Assembly (NCBI GenBank): GCA_017883205.1
Contig: JADGNZ010000014.1
Location: 61,719 to 125,718 of the forward strand
Reading direction: 5' to 3'
Source of the DNA: Thermoanaerobaculia bacterium
GTDB taxonomy: Bacteria; Acidobacteriota; Thermoanaerobaculia; Gp7-AA8
Length of the DNA: 64,000 nt
Positions 26,651-34,211 of this stretch are shown here, piece by piece; position 1 is the first letter of the stretch; each line of letters begins with the position of its first letter. Below the pieces are notes generated by a model, which worked only from the letters and a program-made list of their open reading frames with translations, did not search any database and was not told the origin of the DNA. The position numbers and the translations under genes are program-made.

Positions 26651-26821
26651 GGAGTGAGGGCGTCTCGCCCGCGGCCATTGGGGCGTCCCGCCTCAATGGT
26701 CTCCGCGAGCGAAAACAGTTCGGATGCGCGGGACAAGTGATCGTAGGAGATTCCGGCAGGACGCGATCAGAAGCACTTGGGCGAGACGCCCAAGTGCCCG
26801 CGGACGAGACGTCCGCACTCC
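26651..26821. repeat. MITE-like element, family 2 (171 bp)
   Basis: The ends are GGAGTGAGGGCGTCTCGCCC and a complementary copy near 26775-26821 (GGGCGAGACGCCC, ending GCACTCC). Internal sub-palindromes pair GGCGTCTCGCC with GGCGAGACGCC. A similar element is at 56056-56206, and a half copy at 40127-40175. It ends 18 bases before the small gene at 26840 and may supply its leader. Confidence 0.7.
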
Positions 26822-26839
26822 TCCACTACAATTCAGCTC

Positions 26840-27052
26840 ATGGATGAACCGTCGGATTCCGAACGCCAACAATGGCTGGAAGAATTTGAGGCCGCGGCAC
26901 GACGCCCGTTAGAGCAGCGCATGAAGTACGCGTTCATCAAGACGTACAAACCGGTGCTCGACGACGTGCCGTTCCGGGCATTCGACACGATGGCCGATTA
27001 CCGTGCCTGGTGCGAAGCCAACCTTCCGGAATGGCTCGGATACGGGAGATAG
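26840..27052 (+). CDS. Small conserved protein of unknown function
   Basis: A 70-residue acidic helical protein from the ATG at 26840. It ends FDTMADYRAWCEANLPEWLGYGR, a compact pattern I have seen in other bacterial small proteins. No metal motif or membrane segment is present. The start lies just outside repeat family 2; the same frame upstream is entirely repeat sequence and is excluded. Confidence 0.7.
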   Translation: MDEPSDSERQQWLEEFEAAARRPLEQRMKYAFIKTYKPVLDDVPFRAFDTMADYRAWCEANLPEWLGYGR

Positions 27053-27086
27053 ATGGCCCGTTCGAATACGTCGATCGCCCGTTGCG

Positions 27087-27341
27087 TCAGGGCTTGATCT
27101 TCTTCGCTTTCTGAGGCTTGTGGCCGTTTCTGTTTGCGGCGGGGTATTTGGCCAGCAGCGCCCTGCTGCGTACGGGCCGCTGAACCAGAGCACCCCCGCA
27201 TCCGGCGCACCTCATGTTGAGTTTGTTCTCGGCGCAGTTTGCACAATAGGTTCGCTCGAATGAACAGATGTAGACCTTCGCGGATCCGGCCGCCACCGGT
27301 TTGCCGCAGTTTTCGCAATTGGGACGAATTTCGAGGGCCAT
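27087..27341 (-). CDS. DUF1272-type zinc-ribbon protein
   Basis: An 84-residue protein. Four CxxC pairs (NCENCG, CSFERTYCANC, MRCAGCGG) match the DUF1272 pattern of short proteins starting M-x-LEIRPNCE-like and containing ICSFE..YCxxC. These would bind two zinc ions. The family's function is unknown. The C-terminal 30 residues are an extra Lys/Arg-rich tail. It converges with the gene at 26840. Confidence 0.85.
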   Translation of the reverse strand: MALEIRPNCENCGKPVAAGSAKVYICSFERTYCANCAENKLNMRCAGCGGALVQRPVRSRALLAKYPAANRNGHKPQKAKKIKP

Positions 27342-27453
27342 CGATGCCTCCGGGTTGTATGGTTGAGAGCGGGCTCAGGATACAACGAGTGACTCGTCTA
27401 GTTGCCGGTTTGCTCAGTGCCACAATGCGGCGCTTGCGAAAGTGAGGACAATC

Positions 27454-27717
27454 ATGACGGTGTCTATTTTCGTCGGTGCGAGCGTCGATGGCTTCATTGC
27501 GCGGGCGAACGGGGAGCTCGACTGGCTGCCGGAGGGTGGTGGCGAGCCTCATGGCTACAATGAGTTTTTCGCGAGTGTCGACGCGCTCGTCATCGGCTGC
27601 AAGACGTTCGAGACTGTGCTGGCGTTCGATCCCTGGTCTTATGGCGACAAGCGCGTCGTGGTGTTGAGCAGCAGTCCCGTTGATCTGTCCGCTGCACGTG
27701 GTGTTGTCGGGGAGTGA
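27454..27717 (+). pseudogene. Truncated dihydrofolate-reductase/RibD-like protein
   Basis: From the ATG at 27454 the product has 87 residues and covers only the first half of the family (usually about 170-190): TVSIFVGASVDGFIARANGELDWL, then DALVIGCKTFETVLAF and KRVVVLSSS. It stops at GVVGE and a repeat of family 3 begins within about 10 bases. It is most likely a gene truncated at the repeat. A reductase activity is unlikely. Confidence 0.75.
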
Positions 27718-27756
27718 AAAGCGTTTCACGCGGAGACGCGGGGGACGCGGGAGATG

Positions 27757-27939
27757 TCAGCCGTTGCGCGCGCGGAAGGCGACGTAGGCGACGATGACAG
27801 CGATGATGACCAGCATGATCCGTCCCATTCCCATCATCCGGGAGTGCGACACCGGCCGCGTTCCCTTCGGTTTGATGCCGGTCACCGCGGCGACGGCAAC
27901 GATGACGACTGCGATTCCAAGCAATACGAGCCAGTTCAT
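27757..27939 (-). CDS. Small two-helix membrane protein
   Basis: A 60-residue frame with a hydrophobic stretch at residues 3-20 (LVLLGIAVVIVAVAAVTGI) and another at 40-54 (IMLVIIAVIVAYVAF) joined by a basic loop with GTRPVSHSRMM. The pattern is that of a genuine small inner-membrane protein, though the ribosome binding site is weak. Function unknown. Confidence 0.6.
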   Translation of the reverse strand: MNWLVLLGIAVVIVAVAAVTGIKPKGTRPVSHSRMMGMGRIMLVIIAVIVAYVAFRARNG

Positions 27940-27969
27940 GGTGAACGGGCTCTACAAGATCGGGGCCAG

Positions 27970-28198
27970 CGTGGGGAGTGGGGTGTAGGGGGGGTGTAGG
28001 GGGTGGGGAGTCACGCGAAGCCGCGAAGACGCGAAGGAGTTGGTTTTGGTGAAGTTTTCTTCGCGCCTTCGCGTGAGAGGGTGTCGGGGGTGGGAGCAGA
28101 ACCAAAGGAACCGTTTGCGAGGGCGTAGCTCTCTTCGTCTTGCCTCTGCTCCCACCCCCCACTCCCCACGCCCCACCCCCTTCCCTCCCACCCGGCTC
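27970..28198. repeat. G-rich/C-rich inverted repeat around a family 3 palindrome
   Basis: A G-rich run (GTGGGGAGTGGGGTGTAGGG, 27971 on) and a C-rich run (CCCCCCACTCCCCACGCCCC, about 28155) are imperfect inverted copies. Between them, 28011-28077 is a palindrome with arms TCACGCGAAGccGCGAAG and CTTCGCGccTTCGCGTGA. The same G/C-rich sequence occurs inside the gene at 48680. No gene is credible here despite open frames on both strands. Confidence 0.6.
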
Positions 28199-28215
28199 CA
28201 TAGTATTTTCACCGC

Positions 28216-28809
28216 TTGCGATCACTCGTCTTCGTCTGGCCTTACGCGCTGTTTTTCTGGTTGGTCTACTTGTGGGCGTTCGCCCCTGAGTTCGCGATGG
28301 TCCAACGCTCGACTGCGCCAGCCGCCGCGAGCGGATCGAAAGACTCCGGATCGTTGCGCTTCATCGTGCTGGGGATGTGGCTCGGTCTCCTGATCTCGTT
28401 TCCGATCGCATTCGTGAAAGTGCTTCGTTTTGCGCCGGCGATGAATCTCCCGGCGTTCTTCATCGGAACGGGGCTGCTGATCGCCGGCTCCATTCTCCGC
28501 CGCCACTGCTGGCGCATCCTTGGCGACAACTTCACCGGCGATGTGCGCGCACGCGAGGATCAGCCGGTGATCGACCGCGGCGCCTACCGGTGGGTGCGCC
28601 ATCCGTCGTATACCGGCGGCATTCTGATGTTCGCCGGCATCGGAGTCGCGCTTTCCAACTGGGCCAGTCTCGCGATTCTCGTCATCGTCTCGGTGGCCGT
28701 TTACTCGTACCGCATCGCGGTTGAGGAGAAAGCGCTCCTCGGCGCCATCGGAGAGCCGTACGCGGCCTTCATGCGCACGAGAAAGCGGTTCATACCTTAC
28801 GTGATTTGA
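28216..28809 (+). CDS. Isoprenylcysteine carboxyl methyltransferase (ICMT)-family membrane protein
   Basis: A 197-residue protein starting at a TTG; an in-frame stop lies 15 bases before. Five hydrophobic segments are visible. The signature RGAYRWVRHPSYTGGIL near residue 120-136 and the closing EEKALLGAIGEPYAAFM belong to the ICMT/phospholipid methyltransferase family, which uses S-adenosylmethionine in the membrane. The bacterial substrate is not predictable. The upstream 200 bases are repeats. Confidence 0.85.
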   Translation: MRSLVFVWPYALFFWLVYLWAFAPEFAMVQRSTAPAAASGSKDSGSLRFIVLGMWLGLLISFPIAFVKVLRFAPAMNLPAFFIGTGLLIAGSILRRHCWRILGDNFTGDVRAREDQPVIDRGAYRWVRHPSYTGGILMFAGIGVALSNWASLAILVIVSVAVYSYRIAVEEKALLGAIGEPYAAFMRTRKRFIPYVI

Positions 28810-28816
28810 GGAAAGC

Positions 28817-28940
28817 AGAGATCAGAAGATCAGAGATCAGCGATCAGGAAGTCGGCGAGCTGCCCTGATCTCTGATCTCTTGTCTCTTGTCTCTGATCTC
28901 TGATCTCTGATAATCTCTGATCTCTGATCCCTAGTCTCTG
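28817..28940. repeat. Inverted array of GATCTCTGATCTCT units
   Basis: Short units of AGAGATCAG on one side (28817-28840) and TGATCTCTGATCTCT on the other (28865-28930) form long inverted repeats. The right half is translated as the C-terminus of the gene at 28837. Confidence 0.65.
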
Positions 28941-29361
28941 CCGTCCCCGGGATGCGAACGTCCCGCCCTTCGCGTCGCCAGAGCATGGCGCTGATCGACC
29001 AGTGATCGCCGCGGCGGAAGAGTTGGATGCTGTTGACGCCGCGGTTCAAGACCTCGCCATCGCGCGAGCGGCGGGTCTCGTAGGCGCTGAGGACGTGCGC
29101 GACCTCGCCGAATTGTCTGGTCTCGCGCCAGATCTCGCCTTCCCAGAAGCTGGTCATCGCGCCCGAATCGATCATCGCTTCGAGATTGGCGCGGTAGGAG
29201 TTGAGATCAAATTCGAAAACGCCTTCGTCCGTGACGCGAACAAGCCGCGCGCCCGGAGCGAAAAGCGCCGTCTGGCGCGACCAGTCAGGATGCTGCCCTT
29301 CCTCGAAACAAATCGAGTCGTACATTTCGGCGATGACGTCGTCGAGATTCATCAGATTCAA
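28837..29361 (-). CDS. NTF2/SnoaL-like protein with a repeat-derived tail
   Basis: A 174-residue protein. Residues 1-130 resemble the SnoaL/NTF2 cone fold (IAEMYDSICFEEGQ, ALFAPGARLVRVTD, HVLSAYETRR, VNSIQLFRRGDHWSISAMLW), often found in small ligand-binding or polyketide cyclase-like proteins. From about residue 142 the sequence ETRDQRSEIIRDQRSETRDK is simply the translation of the GATCTCT repeat array. The original stop was probably lost when the repeat arrived. The gene at 29372 lies 10 bases upstream on the same strand. Confidence 0.75.
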   Translation of the reverse strand: MNLMNLDDVIAEMYDSICFEEGQHPDWSRQTALFAPGARLVRVTDEGVFEFDLNSYRANLEAMIDSGAMTSFWEGEIWRETRQFGEVAHVLSAYETRRSRDGEVLNRGVNSIQLFRRGDHWSISAMLWRREGRDVRIPGTAETRDQRSEIIRDQRSETRDKRSEIRAARRLPDR

Positions 29362-29371
29362 TGTCGCGTGC

Positions 29372-29740
29372 TCAACGCGTCAGCCACACCAACGCAAACG
29401 CGATCATGCCCGGCAGCGCCTGAAGATAGAGGATCGAGCGTTTGGTCGTCAGACCGCCGAAGACTCCCGCCACGATCACGCATCCGAGGAAGAAGAGTTG
29501 GATGCGAAGGCCGGCGTCTCCTGGAAATGGACAGAACGCGCCCCACAAGAGCCCAACCGCGAGGAACCCGTTGTACAGCCCCTGATTCGCGGCCAGTTTT
29601 TTCGAACCCTCCGCGAGCTCGGGCGACAGCGCGAAAATGCGCCGGCCTCGGGGCGTCGCCCAGAGAAACATTTCGAGCACCAGAAACACAAAATGAAGGA
29701 ACGCGACGATGACGACGGCGCTGACCGCGGCAGTGTGCAT
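29372..29740 (-). CDS. DUF1304 family membrane protein
   Basis: A 122-residue protein with four hydrophobic helices. The N-terminal VSAVVIVAFLHFVFLVLEMFLW, ANQGLYNGFLAVGLLWG and GCVIVAGVFGGLTTKR match the DUF1304 family, whose members average about 120 residues. Function is unknown. It is likely co-transcribed with the NTF2-like gene that follows after 10 bases. Confidence 0.85.
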   Translation of the reverse strand: MHTAAVSAVVIVAFLHFVFLVLEMFLWATPRGRRIFALSPELAEGSKKLAANQGLYNGFLAVGLLWGAFCPFPGDAGLRIQLFFLGCVIVAGVFGGLTTKRSILYLQALPGMIAFALVWLTR

Positions 29741-30066
29741 GTGTGCTCCGTTTTGGATTGCGCCGAGCCTACCACGGCGCCGTGCCGCGGCTATCCGATA
29801 CGGGCCTTTCGCGCGAAGAGTGCCGCAGGAACACCGATCAGGAGCGCGTGGACCAGGAGATTGCAGACGAACGAAACGCTTCTCTCCTAGGAAACTTGCG
29901 GTGACGGCTTTTGAGAAGGATGAAGGATGAAGGATGAAGGATGAAGGATGAAGAATGAAGAGCGAGAAGATCTAAGGCCCGATACCAGATCACCGTTCAT
30001 CCTTCACTCTTCATCCTTCATCCTTCATCCTTCATCCTTCAAAGGAGTCGTATCATTCCGCGCTCG
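29741..30066. other. Intergenic region with GATGAAG inverted repeats
   Basis: From 29915 to 30041, tandem AAGGATG heptamers on the left face CATCCTT heptamers on the right, able to form a long hairpin around GATCTAAGGCCCGATACCAG. Related arrays are at 52733-52813 and 61020-61075. At 29791-29886 on the minus strand a short open stretch, FVCNLLVHALLIGVPAALFA, lacks a start and may be the tail of a lost membrane protein. Confidence 0.55.
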
Positions 30067-30858
30067 ATGCAGACTCGTTGGAAGCACGGTTCCCTGATTC
30101 TGCTCGCTACACTTCTGTCCTGCCGCACGATGGCTCCTCACGAAACCGGCTTTCTGCTTCGATCCGTCGTCGTCGGAGGGCACAGTTATCCCTATTCGGT
30201 CTACGTTCCGCACTCGTATGAGCCGTCGAAGCGCTGGCCGGTCGTTCTTTTTCTACATGGCTCGGGGGAGCGGGGGAGCGATGGTTTGCGCTCGACGCAG
30301 ATCGGAGCGGCGGCGGCAATCCGCGCTAATCCGGAGCGGGTTCCGGCCATCGTCGTCTTCCCGCAGGCGCCGCTCGAAACGCGCTGGCTTGGCGAGCCCG
30401 CCGACGCCGCGATGGCCGCACTGCACGCCGCGATGGCTGAGTTTCATGGCGATCCGGACCGCGTCTACCTCACCGGCCTGTCGATGGGCGGCTACGGAAC
30501 GTACCACCTGGCGTTGGCGCATCCGACGGCCTTTGCCGCGCTTGTCGTCGTTTGCGGAGGTCTGCTGCCGCACGCGACGACGACTGCGGTGCAGCAATCG
30601 CCGTTGACGATGAACGCTTCCGATCCTTACGCGCTCACGGCGCATGCGATCCGTAAGTTTCCGATCTGGATTTGCCATGGCGATGCTGATCCGGTCATCC
30701 CGGTCGATGAGTCGAGGCGGATGGTGGCGTTGCTGCGCGCCGAGGGCGCCGGGGTGCATTACAACGAATATGCGGGCGTCGGCCACAACGCGTGGGACCG
30801 CGCGTACGGCGACGCCGAAATGTGGCGCTGGTTGTTGTCGCAGCGGCGAACGAAATAG
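30067..30858 (+). CDS. Lipoprotein esterase, dienelactone hydrolase/PHB depolymerase-like
   Basis: A 263-residue protein with a lipoprotein signal: hydrophobic SLILLATLLSC ending in Cys19. The hydrolase core has YSVYVPHSY, VLFLHGSGERG (oxyanion region), the nucleophile elbow GLSMGGYGTY, Asp in HGDADPVIPV and His in GVGHNAWD. This complete triad and spacing match the predicted-esterase group related to PHB depolymerase and acetyl xylan esterase. It likely acts in the periplasm, tethered to the membrane. Confidence 0.85.
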   Translation: MQTRWKHGSLILLATLLSCRTMAPHETGFLLRSVVVGGHSYPYSVYVPHSYEPSKRWPVVLFLHGSGERGSDGLRSTQIGAAAAIRANPERVPAIVVFPQAPLETRWLGEPADAAMAALHAAMAEFHGDPDRVYLTGLSMGGYGTYHLALAHPTAFAALVVVCGGLLPHATTTAVQQSPLTMNASDPYALTAHAIRKFPIWICHGDADPVIPVDESRRMVALLRAEGAGVHYNEYAGVGHNAWDRAYGDAEMWRWLLSQRRTK

Positions 30859-30859
30859 T

Positions 30860-31273
30860 TCAGGCGATCGACGCGGTGCACGCGCGGCATCGCCGGGCCG
30901 CGGCCGGAATCATCTCCAGACATTCAGGGCAGGTCTTCATCGGAGCGGGAGGCGGCACCGGCGCCGGCTTCACGAGCCACTTGACGATCAGGAAAACGAC
31001 GAACGAGATGATCACGAAGTCGAGAACGGTTCCGGCGAAGTGGCCGTAGAGGATGGCGTTCTCCGTGATCTTTCCGTTCGCGTCCTTCGCGGTCGAAAGG
31101 ACAATCCTTGCTGAACGCCACTCGCCGCCTTGCAGCAAAGGACCGATGAGCGGCATGAGAATGTCGCCGGCCAGCGATGTGACGACGTTGCCGACAGCTG
31201 CGCCGACGATCACGCCGACTGCGAGTGCCAGGGCATTGGTCTTGGTCAGGAACGCGCGGAATTCAGAGATCAT
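30860..31273 (-). CDS. mscL: Large-conductance mechanosensitive channel with zinc-ribbon tail
   Basis: A 137-residue protein from the ATG at 31273 (AAGGAGCG site). MISEFRAFLTKTNALALAVGVIVGAAVGNVV is the conserved MscL N-terminal amphipathic and first transmembrane segment; its characteristic part is FRAFLTK..NALALAVGVIVG. The second membrane helix is DFVIISFVVFLIVKWL. After a Pro-rich linker the tail carries CPECLEMIPAAARRCRAC, a zinc-ribbon module seen in some bacterial MscL proteins. The channel releases osmolytes on hypo-osmotic shock. It overlaps the preceding gene by ATGA. Confidence 0.93.
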   Translation of the reverse strand: MISEFRAFLTKTNALALAVGVIVGAAVGNVVTSLAGDILMPLIGPLLQGGEWRSARIVLSTAKDANGKITENAILYGHFAGTVLDFVIISFVVFLIVKWLVKPAPVPPPAPMKTCPECLEMIPAAARRCRACTASIA

Positions 31274-31725
31274 CGAACGCTCCTTTTCTTCTGTGCGCGG
31301 TCCCGTTCCCACGAGGCAATTGGTCCTGCGATCACCGTGAACATCGGATGCGCCAGCGGTTCACCGACTTCCCGGTGACGCTCGTGGCGCGCGGGATCAC
31401 GAGCCAATAGTTTGGACTGAAGATGGCGCCATTCAAAATGCAACTGTCCGCTTGAAACCGCAACTGGCCCTGCATCGCCTTCGGCCATGATCTTCGACTG
31501 ATCGAACCGATATCCTCGCCGCCCGGCCTCGCACGCGACTTCGCGAAGGTACGCGGCGATCATTGCGCGCGAATCGGGCACTTCGCGAAATCGCTCGAGT
31601 TGCGGATGCCGCGTGTAGCCGCGGGTGAGTCCCGACAGAACCGCTTGCGCAAGAAGCGCCTCGCGCCAGAGCGCGACGAGTCCTTTGGAATCGAGATATT
31701 GCGGATGCAGCGACCAGAGGCGCAC
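31270..31725 (-). CDS. Pyrimidine-dimer DNA glycosylase (endonuclease V-like)
   Basis: About 151 residues from a GTG at 31725, since the family begins RLWSLHPQYLDSKGLVALWRE. The following LLAQAVLSGLTRGYTRHPQLERF also matches the T4 endonuclease V-like group annotated as pyrimidine dimer glycosylases. These cleave the glycosidic bond at UV-induced dimers. Its stop overlaps the mscL start by ATGA. Upstream of 31725 the frame is repeat sequence and is not included. The middle part (LREVACEAGRRGYRFDQSKI) is also family-like. Confidence 0.8.
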   Translation of the reverse strand: MRLWSLHPQYLDSKGLVALWREALLAQAVLSGLTRGYTRHPQLERFREVPDSRAMIAAYLREVACEAGRRGYRFDQSKIMAEGDAGPVAVSSGQLHFEWRHLQSKLLARDPARHERHREVGEPLAHPMFTVIAGPIASWERDRAQKKRSVR

Positions 31726-31754
31726 GGCCTGGCGATCATAGCGCGCCCCAAGCG

Positions 31755-31810
31755 AGCGTAGCGCCGGCGGCTCGCCGGCTGTACCGCCAGCGGCCCGCTG
31801 GCGACCTTCA
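31755..31810. repeat. Tandem-hairpin dispersed repeat, family 7
   Basis: GTAGCGCCGGCGGCTCGCCG then GCTGTACCGCCAGCGG then CCCGCTGGCG makes two adjacent hairpins. A close copy is at 58768-58815 and a partial one at 61993-62035. Confidence 0.55.
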
Positions 31811-31902
31811 CCCCGCGCGAAACCAGCATTCCCCGCCAATTTAACCCCCTTCCGTTCCCGCTTTCTGACAGGCTCATCCGACCCTCCCTCTACAATCGCT
31901 CA

Positions 31903-33075
31903 ATGGAACTCCTCCTCTGGCGTTGGAGCACCACGGCGCAGATCACCTCGGCGCTGATGATCGCGGTGTTCTTCGTCGTGCTGGCGCGATCGATACGCCG
32001 TGTGGAGATGCGCCCGTGGGTAGGCGCATGGCTCTGGAATCTCGCGGCGCTCCTCGTCACGACCATCTTCTGGTACTTCCAGCCGACGTCGCAGATCGCG
32101 TTCATCGTCCTGCGCGGCGGCTATTTCCTGAGCAAGACGATGTTCATGGTCTTGCTGACTGCAGGCGCGTGGCGCTTCGCGCGCCAACGCCCGAACGTAT
32201 CGTTGCTCCGAGCCGTGATTGCCTGCGTGGTTCTCTACGCGGTCACCGCCGCGTTTCTGGCGGACACCATCGACCGCATCGGCGTGTCGGAGTCCGCGGT
32301 CATCGCACTGATCCTCGGCATCGGCGCCATCGCGCTCTTCCTGAAACGGATTCCAGGCGCGGATTGGCTGGCGTCGGGATTCGCGATCCGCGCCGTGCTT
32401 GCAGTGATCGAGACGCTTGCTCACGGCCACGTCGTGCTTACCCGCTTCGTCTCCGATGCTGCGCTCGGCCTGTTTCTAGCCTCCTACTCGTCCTTCGACA
32501 CCGGCGTGGAGTGGGTCATCGCCCTCGGCTGCGTGCTCATCCTCTATCGCACGATTCAACTGGAGCTGACGCAATCGAATCGAAACCTCACTGCCGCGCA
32601 GGAGGTGCTTCAGGAGCTCGTCGACCGCGATTCACTCACCGGTCTTGCCAACCGCCGTGCTCTTGCCGGTGTGCTCGCCGATGTGCTCCCGACCGGCGCG
32701 ACCGTTCTCTTTTTCGACCTCAACGACTTCAAGAAGATCAACGATTCGTACGGCCATCAGATGGGCGATGAATGCTTGAAGCGTTTTGCGCGCGTGCTCG
32801 AGGCGAGCTTCCGTCCTCACGATCAGGTGATCCGTTACGCGGGAGACGAATTCGTCGTCGTCGCGCCGGGCGCGAAGCCGGAGCATGTGCTCGATCGCAT
32901 CGACAGCCTTCGCGAGCGGCTGAAGTTCGAGCGCGCGGATGGCCCTCCGATCCGATTCTCGGTCGGCCACGCCTATCTTCCCGTAGGTGGCGAAGCGGAG
33001 ACGGCGTTGCGGGCGGCGGATGAGGCGATGTATCGCGACAAGAGCCGGAAGCCTGCCGGCCTGCGGTCCGTCTAA
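31903..33075 (+). CDS. Membrane diguanylate cyclase (GGDEF domain)
   Basis: A 390-residue protein. Residues 1-225 contain about seven hydrophobic helices forming a membrane sensor. A short coiled linker (NRNLTAAQEVLQELV) leads to the GGDEF domain at 235-385, with DSLTGLANRRAL, FFDLNDFKKINDSYGHQMGD and YAGDEFVVVA. The active-site motif is AGDEF, a substitution of the first Gly that is common in active enzymes. No RxxD inhibitory site is obvious near residues 300-310. It would make c-di-GMP; a PilZ candidate effector is encoded at 51535. Confidence 0.9.
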   Translation: MELLLWRWSTTAQITSALMIAVFFVVLARSIRRVEMRPWVGAWLWNLAALLVTTIFWYFQPTSQIAFIVLRGGYFLSKTMFMVLLTAGAWRFARQRPNVSLLRAVIACVVLYAVTAAFLADTIDRIGVSESAVIALILGIGAIALFLKRIPGADWLASGFAIRAVLAVIETLAHGHVVLTRFVSDAALGLFLASYSSFDTGVEWVIALGCVLILYRTIQLELTQSNRNLTAAQEVLQELVDRDSLTGLANRRALAGVLADVLPTGATVLFFDLNDFKKINDSYGHQMGDECLKRFARVLEASFRPHDQVIRYAGDEFVVVAPGAKPEHVLDRIDSLRERLKFERADGPPIRFSVGHAYLPVGGEAETALRAADEAMYRDKSRKPAGLRSV

Positions 33076-33131
33076 CTGCGGAGACGGAGTGCTATTCTTC
33101 CGCGACTCAAACCGCCTTCCAATCAGAACCT

Positions 33132-34211
33132 ATGGACTCCTTCCCACTCCGCCCACGCGAGGTCTTCGAAGAGCTGAGCAAGACCGTCGTCGGTCAGGAT
33201 GAAGCGATCCGCGAGCTCTCCGTCGCCGTGGTCAAGCACCTGGTCGGGCATCCTGCGCCGAACATGCTGCTCGTCGGCAACTCCGGATCGGGAAAGACCA
33301 CGCTCATGCGCGCGGTCGAGCAGTTTCTGGCCGGACACGCCGATCTGATCGAATCCGCGAACGTCATTCGCATCAACGCGAATGTGCTCGCCGAGGAGCA
33401 CCAGGGATATGGGCGGGCAGTGCTGGGGCGGCTGCTCGCCAACGCGCGGCGAATTCTTGGCGCGGCCGCCTCGATGAGCGATCTTCTTCGCTGCGTCGAG
33501 CACGGCATCGTCTTCATCGATGAAGTCGACAAGATCCGCGCGCAGGTCAGCGGTCAACCGAACGTGCGCGGCATCGTGGCGCAGGAAGCTCTCCTGACGC
33601 TGATGGAGAACGAGAACGTCGAGTTCGACGTCGACGGCATGCGTTTCGCCGTCAACTCGTCGAACATCCTCTTCATCGTCGGCGGCGCCTTCGAGGAGCT
33701 CTACGAGGCTGTTTTCCGCCGCGCCACGATTGGCCAGGACGTCGCGCCGATGAAGCCGGTCGTCGTGGTTTCCGCCTCCGGCGAGGTTCGCGAAGAGTTG
33801 CCGTTTCATCTGCGGGACTACCTGAAGTACGACGATCTGTTCCGGTACGGCATGACCCCGCAGTTCGTCTCCCGCTTCGAATCGATCGTGGTGTTGAACG
33901 ATCTCGCCGAGTCCGATCTGGCCCGCATCTTCGTGGAGCCCGAGGCATCGATCTTCCGAACGTCGCGGGCGTACTTTCAGCGGTTTGGCGTGGACCTGCA
34001 GATCACACGGGGAGCGCTGATCGCCATCGCCTGGGATGCAGCCCAGCAGAAGCGCCTCGGCGCCCGCGCGCTGCGCGAGACGTTCCGCCGCGTGATCGGC
34101 AACCTCGAGTTTGACCCCGCGGACGCCGGCACGCGCGTGCTCACGATCGACGAGAAGATGGTCAAGCAGTCGATCGCCAGCCGCGAGCAGGGAACGGCCC
34201 GGCGCCAATGA
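33132..34211 (+). CDS. ClpX/HslU-like AAA+ ATPase
   Basis: A 359-residue protein. Walker A is GNSGSGKT (49-56), Walker B is IVFIDEVDKI (Asp130, Glu131), and the sensor 2 region is LGARALRETFRRVI near 310-325. The large-domain loops (VVGQDEAIRELSVAVVKHL at the start and LTPQFVSRFE-like TPQFVSRFESIVVL) follow ClpX. The N-terminal zinc domain of ClpX is absent, as is an obvious IGF loop, so coupling to ClpP is doubtful. It overlaps the secreted beta-helix gene by ATGA, an odd pairing for a cytosolic unfoldase. Confidence 0.85.
   Translation: MDSFPLRPREVFEELSKTVVGQDEAIRELSVAVVKHLVGHPAPNMLLVGNSGSGKTTLMRAVEQFLAGHADLIESANVIRINANVLAEEHQGYGRAVLGRLLANARRILGAAASMSDLLRCVEHGIVFIDEVDKIRAQVSGQPNVRGIVAQEALLTLMENENVEFDVDGMRFAVNSSNILFIVGGAFEELYEAVFRRATIGQDVAPMKPVVVVSASGEVREELPFHLRDYLKYDDLFRYGMTPQFVSRFESIVVLNDLAESDLARIFVEPEASIFRTSRAYFQRFGVDLQITRGALIAIAWDAAQQKRLGARALRETFRRVIGNLEFDPADAGTRVLTIDEKMVKQSIASREQGTARRQ

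Noticed and set aside
27952..28393. Open frames on both strands in the G/C-rich repeat region
   Set aside because: Composition is simple-sequence and palindromic, with no motif or start context.
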